Source: Alteromonas abrolhosensis (GTDB taxonomy: Bacteria; Pseudomonadota; Gammaproteobacteria; Enterobacterales; Alteromonadaceae). Taken from it: 64,000 bases of DNA. This document shows, piece after piece, positions 48,794 to 58,050 of this stretch. Each line of letters starts with the position of its first letter. Positions within the stretch are counted from its first letter, which is position 1. A program made the translations under genes and the position numbers. The notes under the pieces were generated by a model. It was not told the origin of the DNA and did no database searches. It was given only the letters and a program-made list of their open reading frames with translations. The DNA lies in the NCBI RefSeq assembly GCF_001953635.1, contig NZ_MEJH01000003.1:921697-985696 (forward strand), given 5' to 3'.

Positions 48794-49573
48794 TTAAGCC
48801 AACGGCTCTATACGTAATGTTTCTTCTTCTAAATATACTTGTGCAGGTTTCTTCCAACATTCACCTTTAACGGTTTCATGCATAATGAATTGCCCTGCAA
48901 TTGAAATAAGTTCCGCGTCTAACGACTGACAAAATACACGGGCTCCCGTGTTGCCTTTAACTCCGGCCAACGCACGACCGCGCAGTGTGCCGTAAACATG
49001 GATGTTGCCATCAGCCAGAAGCTCAGCACCTTCACTAACCGATGCCGTAATCACCAAGTCGCTGCCCTCTGCATAAACTTGCTGACCTGAACGTACAGGT
49101 CGATTTATTACTTTGGCAGGCTTAAGAGTGGGTGGTGTTGTGGAAACTGGCTCGCTTTGGGCCGGAGCAGCGGCAGTTTGCTGTTGAGTCTGAGCAGCGG
49201 TGTTGCCGTTACTGGTTTCACTGCCGCCGTCGGCGCTCGCTTTTTGCGAACGAAGCGCACTATCTGTGAATTTACTTTGGCTCACATCGGCCAAACCCAA
49301 ATCATTAATAGTAGGCTTAAGCTCTGCGACTTCGCCTTTCACCGCCATCGGTTGTAATTGCAGTTGACGGCAAAGTGCTACCAGCAGCTCAAATTCAGTG
49401 GCAGATAAAGGCTTTATTAAATGCAAAATCAGTGAGGAACGGGTGAAGAACTGCGGCGCGCTCGCAATCTTCTGAGATAACTGAGCTTCAAAGTTATCTG
49501 GCTCAAAATCTAATACTTCTAACACAATACTGGTGAGCGTAGTGCCCTTCATGCGAAAGCAAGTTTCTGTCAT
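48794..49573 (-). CDS. minC: Septum formation inhibitor MinC
   Basis: 259 residues from the ATG at 49573 ([21 protein letters not shown]), chosen for the GGGAAG ribosome site; a longer reading adds 15 unconserved residues. The N-terminal FtsZ-inhibiting domain (about 1-100) is joined by a long Gln/Ala/Thr/Pro-rich linker (about 115-165) to the C-terminal beta-helix (about 170-255: [39 protein letters not shown]) that binds MinD and FtsZ. First gene of minCDE. Confidence 0.96.
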   Translation of the reverse strand: MTETCFRMKGTTLTSIVLEVLDFEPDNFEAQLSQKIASAPQFFTRSSLILHLIKPLSATEFELLVALCRQLQLQPMAVKGEVAELKPTINDLGLADVSQSKFTDSALRSQKASADGGSETSNGNTAAQTQQQTAAAPAQSEPVSTTPPTLKPAKVINRPVRSGQQVYAEGSDLVITASVSEGAELLADGNIHVYGTLRGRALAGVKGNTGARVFCQSLDAELISIAGQFIMHETVKGECWKKPAQVYLEEETLRIEPLA

Positions 49574-49935
49574 TTTTTCTTCCCGAAAAGGCGTTACTTT
49601 TTCCATAGCCAAAGCCATGATTAAAAGTAAAACCTATTAGCGCTAATGTTTGTTGCTGTCTTACGCAGCTATACAAATAATTTATTGCATCACTGTATCA
49701 AAAATCCTGTTCACATACAGCAACTGTTATGCCTGATTAAACACGTTTTGCCCCTACAATACCCAAGAGCGCGCGTAGAATAAGCCAAGAACGTGCCAAT
49801 GAGCGAACAGTTTTTAAACAAGGGGGAGTTCTGCGAGTTTGCTCCGAAAATCACTTATATTAATTTTCCCCTTTAAACGCAAAAAAGTGCGATTGTCAGA
49901 CGCACTTTTTACTACTTAAATTCCGCTTTAAACAC
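49574..49935. promoter_or_regulatory. minCDE upstream region and fumC 3' region
   Basis: 362 bp. The minus-strand promoter of minCDE must lie here, in the AT-rich part near 49620-49740. The right end (49881-49910) is the fumC terminator, so most of the gap separates two minus-strand units. No gene is seen. Confidence 0.5.
49881..49910 (-). terminator. Intrinsic terminator of fumC
   Basis: AAAAGTGCG / CGCACTTTT stem with a loop of about 9 nt, with A and T runs on both sides; 26 bp past the fumC stop. Confidence 0.88.
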
Positions 49936-51309
49936 TTATGGTGTAGTGAGCTTTTTAGGGTCTAGCAACGACTCTAGCTCTGATCGGGAGATATCTGTCA
50001 TCGCTTCAGCCACATCGATAACAGGCTTATTTTCCTTGTAAGCAGTTTTTGCAATTTCTGCAGCTTTGGCATAGCCAATCACTGGATTGAGTGCTGTAAC
50101 AAGTACAGGATTTCTGTAAAGCGCAGCCTCTATATTGTCTTGATTAACAGTAAAGCCTTCTATTGCCTGCTCGCCAATAAGCGTTGCACTGTTGGTCATT
50201 AGCGACAAACTTGAAAGTAAGTTGGTGGCTATCATGGGCAGCATGACATTGAGCTCAAAGTTACCAGACTGCCCACCAATGGTAATCGCCGTGTCGTTAC
50301 CCATTACCTGCGCTGAAGCCATTGCCACGGCTTCTGGGATAACCGGGTTTACCTTGCCGGGCATGATAGACGAACCCGGCTGTAATGCAGGCAGCGCGAT
50401 TTCGCCCAAACCAGCCAAGGGCCCAGAGTTCATCCATCGAAGGTCATTGGCAATCTTCATTAGGGTTACAGCCAAGCTTTTCGTTGCGCCAGAAAGCGTC
50501 ACTGCGGTATCTTGAGAGCCTATCAGTGCAAAGAAGTTGTCGGCGGGCTTAAACGCAATATCGGTAAGCTCCCCTAACACGTCTGAAAAAGTAACCGCAA
50601 AATCAGCATGGGCGTTTACGCCTGTTCCCACTGCAGTACCACCTTGAGCGAGAGTTTGAATTGCTGGCTGCACAGCACGAAGTGTCTTTATCTGCTGTTT
50701 AAGCTGAGATGCCCACGCGAGTAAACTCTGATCCATGCCCACCGGCATTGCATCCATTAAATGTGTGCGCCCGGTTTTGCAATATTGCGCTACCGATTTC
50801 GCTTTAACTTCAATTATGCGAACAAGATTTTCAACAGCCGGTATGAGCTCATCCGACAACGCGATGGCTGCACTTACATGAATGGTTGTAGGTATTACGT
50901 CGTTTGAGCTTTGCCCGTAATTGACATGATCATTCGGGTGAACCTCTTCACTTGAATAACGCGACGCTAATCGTGCAATGACTTCGTTGGCGTTCATATT
51001 GGTACTGGTGCCAGAACCTGTCTGAAAAATATCTACCGGAAAGTGCTGCATCACGTCATCAAGAGCCAGTAGTTCATCACACGCTTTAACGATGGCTTGT
51101 CCCCGGTCGCCATCAAGCGCTTTTAGTTTCATATTGGCTTGTGCCGCGGCTTTCTTAACTGTAAGCAGTGCACGTATAAATGCTTCAGGCATTCGCTGCC
51201 CACTCACAGGAAAATTTTGAATAGCACGTTGAGTTTGCGCGCCATACAGTGCTTTTTCGGGAACCTCTAACTCTCCCATACTGTCGCGTTCTGTGCGTGT
51301 TGCTGACAT
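49936..51309 (-). CDS. fumC: Class II fumarate hydratase FumC
   Basis: Interconverts fumarate and malate in the TCA cycle, iron-independent; 457 residues. Landmarks of the fumarase/aspartase superfamily: GSGTSTNMNANEVIA, HPNDHVNYGQSSND, TGRTHLMDAMPVG and the catalytic-loop signature GSSIMPGKVNPVIPE. The last resembles Pseudomonas FumC1/FumC2 more than aspartase (which has MPAKVNP). The ATG at 51309 is chosen for AAGGAT at proper spacing. A separate minus-strand unit with its own terminator. Confidence 0.94.
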   Translation of the reverse strand: MSATRTERDSMGELEVPEKALYGAQTQRAIQNFPVSGQRMPEAFIRALLTVKKAAAQANMKLKALDGDRGQAIVKACDELLALDDVMQHFPVDIFQTGSGTSTNMNANEVIARLASRYSSEEVHPNDHVNYGQSSNDVIPTTIHVSAAIALSDELIPAVENLVRIIEVKAKSVAQYCKTGRTHLMDAMPVGMDQSLLAWASQLKQQIKTLRAVQPAIQTLAQGGTAVGTGVNAHADFAVTFSDVLGELTDIAFKPADNFFALIGSQDTAVTLSGATKSLAVTLMKIANDLRWMNSGPLAGLGEIALPALQPGSSIMPGKVNPVIPEAVAMASAQVMGNDTAITIGGQSGNFELNVMLPMIATNLLSSLSLMTNSATLIGEQAIEGFTVNQDNIEAALYRNPVLVTALNPVIGYAKAAEIAKTAYKENKPVIDVAEAMTDISRSELESLLDPKKLTTP

Positions 51310-51414
51310 GACTCGTATCCTTGTGTTGATGAAACTTATATATGGCGTATTTATTGCGCACAAGTTGAAGACTTTTTAAGTTCAGAAAAAATCAACTAGC
51401 GCTAATAAGATCGC

Positions 51415-51747
51415 CTATAAAAAATGGGGTACTAACATTTGCATATCTATTTTTATTCTTGCTAGCGCAATTCGATCACTCTCACTCTTTGCGTATCGTT
51501 CAGCTTTGAGCAAAGGTTTGTATACGTGATCTAAACAATAATAACGCCACTGCTCACTCACCAATGGGTCACAAATGGTTTCGTAAAGCACTTCAATGGC
51601 GTTTCTATAGACAGAAAACCTGTCGTGATCGCTTCGCATAAGGTTTGCTACACACGTTACACCATCAAGGTAGTTAACTAATACGTCGAAGTCTTTTTCG
51701 TGGTGACCTAGTCGAACTTGACGAAGTGCATTGCGTATCGATGACAT
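51415..51747 (-). CDS. Small conserved-looking hypothetical protein
   Basis: 110 residues from the ATG of MSSIRNALRQ, preceded by AGGGAG. Soluble, helical, mixed charge (YYCLDHVYKPLLKAERYAKSESDRIALARIKIDMQ). No recognised domain. Its promoter side faces a Fur-box-like palindrome shared with azurin, suggesting iron-regulated expression. It lies about 100 bp upstream of fumC, same strand. Confidence 0.6.
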   Translation of the reverse strand: MSSIRNALRQVRLGHHEKDFDVLVNYLDGVTCVANLMRSDHDRFSVYRNAIEVLYETICDPLVSEQWRYYCLDHVYKPLLKAERYAKSESDRIALARIKIDMQMLVPHFL

Positions 51748-51787
51748 GCGACTCCCTAACGTAGCAAAAATTGAACAACCCAATTAA

Positions 51788-51812
51788 TATAAATGATAAT
51801 CGTTAGCATTTA
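51788..51812. promoter_or_regulatory. Fur-box-like operator between divergent genes
   Basis: AAATGATAATCGTTAGCATT closely resembles the Fur consensus GATAATGATAATCATTATC and is nearly palindromic around TAATCGTTA. It is placed between the small hypothetical gene and azurin. Confidence 0.6.
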
Positions 51813-51906
51813 CAATGATCCAGTGCTATTCTTTTTCGTATAGGAATTTGAGTCTCCCGATTCCACCCGAAAGGTGTAATTAACCAATATTCAAAGGACA
51901 TTTTTT

Positions 51907-52356
51907 ATGATTAAGAAACTACTAGGTGGCACAGCCCTCTTCTTTCTAGCCTCTAGCGCGTTTGCTAACGAGTGTGAGGTTACAGTGGAGTCGAATGATG
52001 CCATGCAGTTCAATACGTCGAATGTCACCATCCCTGCGAGCTGTAGCGAGTTTACGGTTACCCTGAAACACACCGGTCAATTGCCTAAGCAATCTATGGG
52101 ACATAACTGGGTAATGACTACAAAAGCTGATGGACAAGCCGTCGCAACAGATGGCATGGGTGCGGGCTTAGACAACAACTACCTTAAACCTGACGACGAG
52201 CGAGTAATAGGTGCCACAAACATCATTGGCGGCGGCGAGCAGGCCTCTACCACCTTCTCTGTTGAAGGCCTAAACAAAGATGAAGAATACATGTTCTTCT
52301 GCTCTTTCCCTGGCCATATAGGCATTATGAAAGGCACAGTTACATTTTCTAGCTAA
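51907..52356 (+). CDS. azu: Azurin (type 1 copper protein)
   Basis: 149-residue periplasmic electron carrier. Signal peptide MIKKLLGGTALFFLASSAFA, mature start NECEVTVES. Copper ligands: His in GHNWVMT, and Cys, His and Met in FFCSFPGHIGIMKG. Disulfide cysteines are expected at ECEV and PASC. Likely donates electrons to a cytochrome peroxidase, oxidase or nitrite reductase; no partner gene is adjacent. CAAAGGAC precedes the ATG. Confidence 0.96.
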   Translation: MIKKLLGGTALFFLASSAFANECEVTVESNDAMQFNTSNVTIPASCSEFTVTLKHTGQLPKQSMGHNWVMTTKADGQAVATDGMGAGLDNNYLKPDDERVIGATNIIGGGEQASTTFSVEGLNKDEEYMFFCSFPGHIGIMKGTVTFSS

Positions 52357-52433
52357 CTTTCCACGATAATAAGGCGCGCTCATTAAAGTGCGCCTTTCTA
52401 AATGGATACCGCAAGGTCAAGGGAACGGTTGTA

Positions 52434-53681
52434 ATGGACACGACGTCTCAGGCATCAAAAAGCACAAAAGGGATGTTTCTGCATAGGCACTTAGCCTACT
52501 TCTCAGGCAGCCTTTTTCGCAACCTGACTCGCGACGTTTTTTACCCACACCTCACTAATAAACGATTACTCATGCCGCTTTTTATCGCGGTTCTCCTTGC
52601 CTACGACAATACTCGCCCTGTTACACTTTCAGTACTCTCAGATGCATATTTTCAAGTGGCCGCATTCGTGTATGCTTCGCTTGCCCTTTATTATCTAGCT
52701 ACATTGAGGGTTTCAGCAGATGCTATTGGCAATTACATGAGAGCGCATCCTGTTCACGAGGTGGGGTTGTCTGCCCTGCTTGGTGCCTTACCAGGCTGTG
52801 GCGGTGCTATTATCGTTGTTACGCAATATACACGGGGTGTAACTAGCTTTGGCGCGGTTGTAGCAGTATTGACCAGCACCATGGGGGATGCGGCATTCCT
52901 ATTACTCGCTCAAGCGCCGCTCGATGCTTTAACTGTAATGGCCGTTAGCGTGACGGTGGGTGCAGTAACTGGGCTGGTCGTTAACAAATTCCACAATTAC
53001 CAAGCACCTGAAAATGAAGGCGATGTTTCCACGTCACAAAACTGTGAGAGTGCTCATGTAGTAAGCCGTAGCGCCATATCCATTTCCAAAATATTTTGGA
53101 TGCTTGTCAGTTTGCCCTCGCTAGCTGTTGCACTTGCGCTAGCATTTCAGCTTCCCGTACACAATTACCTCGGAATTGATGAAAGCAGCTTAACCCTAAT
53201 TGGTGCCACAGCATGTATTTCGAGCCTAGTGCTTTGGTGGTTGTGTGGTTCGGGAAGCGGGTATGCATCAATAACAAAAGAAGATTTAATTCCGCCTCCG
53301 CCTAAGTGGCAGGAAAAGGCCGCGTTAGATACACAATTTGTACTAGCGTGGGTGGTGCTAGCATTTCTGATGTTCGAACTGTCTGTTGTTTGGTTTGGAC
53401 TGGACATTGTTGGCATGTTTAACGCCATGGGGCCCGGATTGGTTGCCTTAGCAATAATCATTGGCTTCTTGCCTGGATGCGGCCCTCAGATACTGGTAAC
53501 CACCTTATATTTAAACGGCGCAGTTCCCTTTTCAGCGCAGTTGGGCAATGCAATAAGTAATGACGGCGACGCCTTATTTCCAGCTATCGCTCTGTCTCCC
53601 AAAGCTGCTCTTATCGCCACACTATACTCTGCTATTCCAGCGTTTCTTGTAGGCTATGGCTACTGGTATTTATTCGAATAA
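52434..53681 (+). CDS. Putative manganese transporter (ArsP_2/DUF2899-type permease)
   Basis: 415-residue polytopic membrane protein with about 10-11 helices. Two homologous half-sites are visible: ALLGALPGCGGAIIVVTQYTRG (about 112-135) and GFLPGCGPQILVTTLYLNG (about 343-362), each PGCG followed by a polar Q/T helix, plus STMGDAAFLLLA and ISNDGDALFPAIAL. This pattern belongs to the family annotated as putative manganese (or ArsP-like) transporters. It starts 77 bp after azurin, so it may be co-transcribed. Substrate and direction are unproven. Confidence 0.78.
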   Translation: MDTTSQASKSTKGMFLHRHLAYFSGSLFRNLTRDVFYPHLTNKRLLMPLFIAVLLAYDNTRPVTLSVLSDAYFQVAAFVYASLALYYLATLRVSADAIGNYMRAHPVHEVGLSALLGALPGCGGAIIVVTQYTRGVTSFGAVVAVLTSTMGDAAFLLLAQAPLDALTVMAVSVTVGAVTGLVVNKFHNYQAPENEGDVSTSQNCESAHVVSRSAISISKIFWMLVSLPSLAVALALAFQLPVHNYLGIDESSLTLIGATACISSLVLWWLCGSGSGYASITKEDLIPPPPKWQEKAALDTQFVLAWVVLAFLMFELSVVWFGLDIVGMFNAMGPGLVALAIIIGFLPGCGPQILVTTLYLNGAVPFSAQLGNAISNDGDALFPAIALSPKAALIATLYSAIPAFLVGYGYWYLFE

Positions 53682-53730
53682 AGCTTTTAAGCGCCAAGGC
53701 ATAAAATAGGTTAGCGCTGCCTTTTAAGGA

Positions 53731-54438
53731 TTACTCTATTTCCACAGAAAGCGCCTCTTTCCACGGCACGCTGATCTGATAATTGCCTTTACGGGTTTTG
53801 TATTGGTATACCGATGTAGAAAAGACAATAGATTCGACGTCGATATCCTCATCGATAGTAAGCATGACGTTAACTGCCTGGAAAAAGCGAAAGCGATATT
53901 TTACGTCTTCTTCGAGCAGGTTAGACTCACCAGATTTCAGCGTAACGCTTTCGCCGTTACGCTGGCCCACTATAGCAATGTCTAAACTGCCATTTATGAC
54001 TGCCTTTTGCTGCTTAGACTGCAGTAAAACCAGCCTAAGTTGATATGTGTTATCACTTAACTTAAATACCTCAACTCCTTCAATGACAAAACCGTCATCG
54101 GTTTTCTCTGGCGCCATGACGCGTTCATAGAAACTCAGAAGCTCCTGCTGCGCCTCAAGCTCTTTTTTCTGTTCGCTCAAGGTACTCGTAATATTCTCAG
54201 TTTCGAGTGTGGCCAGTTCCATGGCGACTTCAAGTTGATTCACCCTCGTAGTGAGCGCGTGATTTTCTTCCGACAAAATCGCAATCGTTTCCTGTTGAGC
54301 CAGCACTTTTTTACTGTCGCCTTCATCAATTATTCGCGCCAGCTTGTAGCCAAACCCAACCATTGCGAACATGATAAACGCTACTAGCAATGTCCACTTA
54401 TAGTTGCCTAATACTTCTTTTAATTGGTCTGTCGTCAT
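53731..54438 (-). CDS. DUF6776-type single-pass coiled-coil protein
   Basis: 235 residues: a short cytoplasmic start, one transmembrane helix (about 14-36), a coiled coil (about 45-110: ILSEENHALTTRVNQLEVAMELATLETENITSTL) and a beta-rich C-terminal domain (DDGFVIEGVEVFKLSDNTYQLRLVLLQSKQQ). The pattern is that of DUF6776. It would be anchored in the inner membrane with the domain outside. Start taken at MTTDQLKEV; ribosome site weak. Divergent from the ClC gene. Function unknown. Confidence 0.7.
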   Translation of the reverse strand: MTTDQLKEVLGNYKWTLLVAFIMFAMVGFGYKLARIIDEGDSKKVLAQQETIAILSEENHALTTRVNQLEVAMELATLETENITSTLSEQKKELEAQQELLSFYERVMAPEKTDDGFVIEGVEVFKLSDNTYQLRLVLLQSKQQKAVINGSLDIAIVGQRNGESVTLKSGESNLLEEDVKYRFRFFQAVNVMLTIDEDIDVESIVFSTSVYQYKTRKGNYQISVPWKEALSVEIE

Positions 54439-54544
54439 GATTTCTACATCAACAAAAAACACCCTGCGCTAAGGCGCTCTAAACATTATGAATTTTAGGT
54501 GTTTATGGTAAGCTTCTATTTACGTTAATCTACTGTACCACAAC

Positions 54545-56221
54545 ATGCGCTTGCAGGCTTTAAGAGAGGAAGTAGCTCATCCACGCACATCCATTCAGTT
54601 GTGCATGCTGGGCATTGTCGGGGGAACCTGCGCGGCGCTTTTGATTATACTGTTTCGCCTTTGCGTAGAGTGGCTGCAAGAAACAGGTATTACGTCGCTT
54701 CAATCCGTTCTTGCCTATGACTGGTTAGTTTGGCTTATCATGCCATTTATCAGTGTAGGGCTAATTTTATTTATTGCCTTTCTTACAGGCTTTAAGCACT
54801 ACCGCCTTGGTATTCCCTTTGTTATACACAGAGTAAAATACTATTACGGCCACATTCCATTTAGAACTACAATTAATCAGTTCTTTGGCGGCATGCTAGC
54901 GCTTGCTGGCGGATTTGTAGTGGGGAGAGAAGGCCCTTCTGTTCATTTAGGCGCCTCGGGCAGTAGCTTTTTAGGACAGTGGCTTCGCTTACCTTACAAC
55001 AGCATTCGAATTCTCGCTGGTTGCGGCGTCGCGGCAGGAATATCAGCGTCTTTCAACACACCGTTTGCTGCCGTCATTTTCGTGATGGAAGTGGTACTTA
55101 GGGAATATAAAATACACATCTTTGTTCCCGTCATGTTGGCCGCAGCCTGCGGTTCTGTACTCACCCGCATCGTATTTGGGGAGGTCAACGAGCTTTCATT
55201 TTTATCGTTTAATGCGTTTAGCCAATGGATGTATTTTTATTTAGTGTTACTCGGCATTCTGTTAGGCATGTTAGCGGTACTATTTAATAACCAACTCATG
55301 CGGGTGATGACGTGGTTTAGACCGGTTTCAATGGTGTGGCGTTTAATACTTGCCGCACTTATTACAGGTACTATTGGCATGTTCATTCCTGAGGCCTTAG
55401 GTGCAAACTTCATGGACGTCGAACATTTGTTTGATAGTTCCCCCGGCGCTTTGTTGTTAGTGTCTACCTTGGTGTTTAAGGTAATCCTCGCTGTTTTTGC
55501 CATTGGACTTGGTATCCCAGGGGGGATAATTGGGCCGGTTATGGTGATTGGTATGCTGGCAGGCGCTGTACTTTTACTGCCGCTGTCGTACTTTATCAAT
55601 GTGCCTGAATTTACTAATAGCTTTGCTCTGCTGGGCATTGCTGGCATGTTGACCGCCGTATTGCATGCTCCCCTTGCGGCGCTTTCCGCGGTTATGGAGC
55701 TATCCTACAGCCCTCAAATAATTCTGCCTGCCATGTTGGTTATTGTGCCTGCTTACGTGACCTCAACGCAGTTTTTTGGCAACCGTTCTATATTTATTCG
55801 CCAACTCGACTATCAAAACCTTCCTTACGCCATTTCGTCTATTCGCGAAGCGCTTGAGAAGACTGGGGTACTTGCGGCGATGAATACCGAGTACAAGCTA
55901 TTTCATGACGCACCAGAGCAAGCAATAACCAATTATTTAGAAAGTGAACCCACAAAAATTGTCATTCAGAAATCACGATTTGAAATAGATGTGCAGTATA
56001 AACTGGTCCAATACAATGTGAGTTTGGACCACGATGCAACTGCATTAAACTATTACGAAATGGAAGGTGTAAGCGCACAATCTACGCTTCACGAAGTATA
56101 CGAACATCTCAAGAATTCGCGCTCTGGCGCAGTTTATATTTATGATCAGGAGCTTAACGATATTATTGGCGTAGTGACGTGGAATATCTTACAAAGCTTC
56201 TTACAGAAGGCGCATTATTAA
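54545..56221 (+). CDS. ClC-family chloride channel/antiporter with CBS region
   Basis: 558 residues: about 10-12 membrane helices and a C-terminal CBS-like cytoplasmic domain (about 430-555). Family motif GREGP (127-131, gating Glu E129) is intact. The GSGIP ion-binding loop reads RLGIP, and the internal proton-glutamate position (E203 in E. coli ClC-ec1) aligns to V183 in FVMEVV. GxFxP corresponds to GGIIGPVMVIG. So it keeps the gating Glu but lacks the internal proton Glu, like channels. hemJ follows after one base, probably in the same transcript. Confidence 0.87.
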   Translation: MRLQALREEVAHPRTSIQLCMLGIVGGTCAALLIILFRLCVEWLQETGITSLQSVLAYDWLVWLIMPFISVGLILFIAFLTGFKHYRLGIPFVIHRVKYYYGHIPFRTTINQFFGGMLALAGGFVVGREGPSVHLGASGSSFLGQWLRLPYNSIRILAGCGVAAGISASFNTPFAAVIFVMEVVLREYKIHIFVPVMLAAACGSVLTRIVFGEVNELSFLSFNAFSQWMYFYLVLLGILLGMLAVLFNNQLMRVMTWFRPVSMVWRLILAALITGTIGMFIPEALGANFMDVEHLFDSSPGALLLVSTLVFKVILAVFAIGLGIPGGIIGPVMVIGMLAGAVLLLPLSYFINVPEFTNSFALLGIAGMLTAVLHAPLAALSAVMELSYSPQIILPAMLVIVPAYVTSTQFFGNRSIFIRQLDYQNLPYAISSIREALEKTGVLAAMNTEYKLFHDAPEQAITNYLESEPTKIVIQKSRFEIDVQYKLVQYNVSLDHDATALNYYEMEGVSAQSTLHEVYEHLKNSRSGAVYIYDQELNDIIGVVTWNILQSFLQKAHY

Positions 56222-56222
56222 T

Positions 56223-56651
56223 ATGTACATTTTATGGTTTAAGGCTCTGCACATCTTTTTTATGCTTGCGTGGATGGCCGGTCTTTTCTATCTACCTCGA
56301 CTCTTCGTTTATCACGCAACAACGACATCACAAGTGGTTAAAGATGAATTTAAGGTCATGGAGCGCCGTCTATGGTTCTTCGTAACTCCATTCGCCTTAT
56401 TAACTCTAGCATTCGGCGTTGCGCTTATTGTCAGCTACGGTGGTACATGGTTTAAAATGTCGGGGTGGCTTCATATAAAGTTACTGCTGTTGCTTGCTAT
56501 TTATGGTTATCACTTCTATTTGTTTAAATTAATGAAGCAATTCGCACGTGACGAAAATAGACATTCTCCGCGCTTTTATCGCTTTTTAAACGAAGCGCCG
56601 GTGTTGCTCATTCTTGCTATTGTTTGCCTGGCTGTGGTGAAACCGCTTTAA
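56223..56651 (+). CDS. hemJ: Protoporphyrinogen IX oxidase HemJ
   Basis: 142-residue integral membrane protein with four helices that oxidises protoporphyrinogen IX in haem synthesis. Landmarks: WFKALHIFFMLAWMAGLFYLPRLFVYHA (conserved His in helix 1) and SGWLHIKLLLLLAIYGYHF (conserved His and Lys in helix 3). It starts one base after the ClC gene, so both are probably co-transcribed. Confidence 0.93.
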   Translation: MYILWFKALHIFFMLAWMAGLFYLPRLFVYHATTTSQVVKDEFKVMERRLWFFVTPFALLTLAFGVALIVSYGGTWFKMSGWLHIKLLLLLAIYGYHFYLFKLMKQFARDENRHSPRFYRFLNEAPVLLILAIVCLAVVKPL

Positions 56652-56845
56652 AGGTAATACAAAACTAAATAGTAAAGAGAAACGTAAGAAGTGTGTCAAA
56701 GCCAGTACTCATGGAACCAGTGCTGCTGTGTAATGTGATAAGTAAATTGTAACTTAATGTAGAGCGTGTTGTAGTCATTACACAATACCGCCCATAACGT
56801 GTTATTTCTTGGGTTTAATGAATTGTTTATATCGGAATACTAACC

Positions 56846-57037
56846 ATGGATGACAGTAATCAACACCTCAAGCATTTGCTTAAGCAAACAGACATCGCCT
56901 TCAAAGCGCTTATGAGAGAGCCTGCATCCAGGCTTTTGAACGAGCAATATGAAAAAGCGAAGCTAGAGCTGGATAGCTACACTGCTTCGCTAAAACACAC
57001 TTTAAACCAACGCCACCAGCAACAAAGACAACGTTAG
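56846..57037 (+). CDS. Small hypothetical protein, 63 residues
   Basis: Charged, helical, probable coiled coil (LLNEQYEKAKLELDSYTASLKHTLNQRHQQQ). ATG preceded by CGGAATA, a weak ribosome site. No family recognised. Codon usage looks like the neighbours and there is no competing gene, so it is plausibly real, but it could also be a chance open frame. Confidence 0.45.
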   Translation: MDDSNQHLKHLLKQTDIAFKALMREPASRLLNEQYEKAKLELDSYTASLKHTLNQRHQQQRQR

Positions 57038-57091
57038 TTCACAGTCGCGTAATTCGATTGTGTCTTTACTACAGGCTTAAGAAGTCTCAAG

Positions 57092-57799
57092 TTACGTAAC
57101 CTTATTGAAGGTTTCAAACTGATTGGGCAACGCCCCTGCAAGCTCCCCTGATAATTTCGTGTAATCAGCTAGTACCGACGGTAGTTGCTTAACAAGCATC
57201 TGAATATTGCTTTCCAGCTGCGCGGCTTGTTTGTCGTTTCTATACGACAACGCTAATTCTATATTGGCGAGCGTTGAGAATAATTTTAAACAGCGGGACA
57301 ACCTTGCTTCTGCAGGCTCATTTGGCTGATGATGTGAATTATTTTCGCCTGCCTCTTCCTTATCTACTTCGCTTTTTTCTGACTGCTTTTCCCAGTGATT
57401 CCAGGCATTTTGCCACACAGGTTCTAACTGTTTATGCACTTGCAATAATCCGTTTAGCCAGCTTTCTAGTTCCTTTAACGGCCTAGCTGCTCCATGAATC
57501 TCAGACGTTTCGGTCAATTGACCGGGCAATGGCGATTTATCCTGACGCATGAAATCTAGATGTGCCCGCAGGCCGTTCATCAGTGTATCGGCAAGTTTGT
57601 CTACGTCTTTGTCTACAAGGTGACTATCGCTTGATTGAATAAGCCACGGCATCCACTGTTCGGGCATAGGGATTTCTGGCGCTGACGCTACGGCGAAGAT
57701 CATTCCATCCACTTGATAGGCACTTGGAAGCACATTCTCGAAGCTAGGAAGCGAAACAATACCGCTGATTATGTCTATTGGAAACCCGTCTTTCACCAT
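57092..57799 (-). CDS. UPF0149/YecA-like hypothetical protein
   Basis: 235 residues. An early segment (SAYQVDGMIFAVASAPEIPMPEQWMPWLI, about 26-54) resembles the UPF0149/YecA signature (L-DGYLTAL...GPEPI-PSEWLP). The remainder is helical with an acidic linker (SEVDKEEAGENNSHHQPNEPAEA). No C-terminal SEC-C zinc motif is present, unlike YecA. AGGAACG precedes the ATG. It stands alone. The family link is tentative. Confidence 0.6.
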   Translation of the reverse strand: MVKDGFPIDIISGIVSLPSFENVLPSAYQVDGMIFAVASAPEIPMPEQWMPWLIQSSDSHLVDKDVDKLADTLMNGLRAHLDFMRQDKSPLPGQLTETSEIHGAARPLKELESWLNGLLQVHKQLEPVWQNAWNHWEKQSEKSEVDKEEAGENNSHHQPNEPAEARLSRCLKLFSTLANIELALSYRNDKQAAQLESNIQMLVKQLPSVLADYTKLSGELAGALPNQFETFNKVT

Positions 57800-57945
57800 T
57801 GCGTTCCTATTTTAATTTGCGTTCTGTTTTATGAAACGGTAGTCTGCGCGGCCACTTTACAGAGGGTGCGTTTTCTTACCTAATATCTACACAAAATAAT
57901 GGGATATAAGGCTGAAGAAAAGCGGCTTATCTGTATTGGGTACGC

Positions 57946-58018
57946 GACAATAGGTTTAAAACCAATCTGTTACTGTATTGGTTTAGCGGTACTGTTGCGT
58001 GCTCGCCTACCTATTGTC
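57946..58018 (+). promoter_or_regulatory. Nested inverted repeats in the leader of the NRAMP-like gene
   Basis: Outer perfect 9-bp arms GACAATAGG (57946-57954) and CCTATTGTC (58010-58018) enclose an inner 8-bp pair AAACCAAT (57959-57966) / ATTGGTTT (57977-57984) and a 25-nt tail. This lies 33 bp before the ATG. It could be a structured RNA leader or a pair of operators. It does not show the motifs of the yybP-ykoY Mn riboswitch. Confidence 0.5.
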
Positions 58019-58050
58019 ATGATAGCAAAACTTAACTAAGAGTCGTTGCA

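Noticed and set aside
57946..58018. yybP-ykoY manganese riboswitch
   Set aside because: The conserved loop sequences of that class are not visible.
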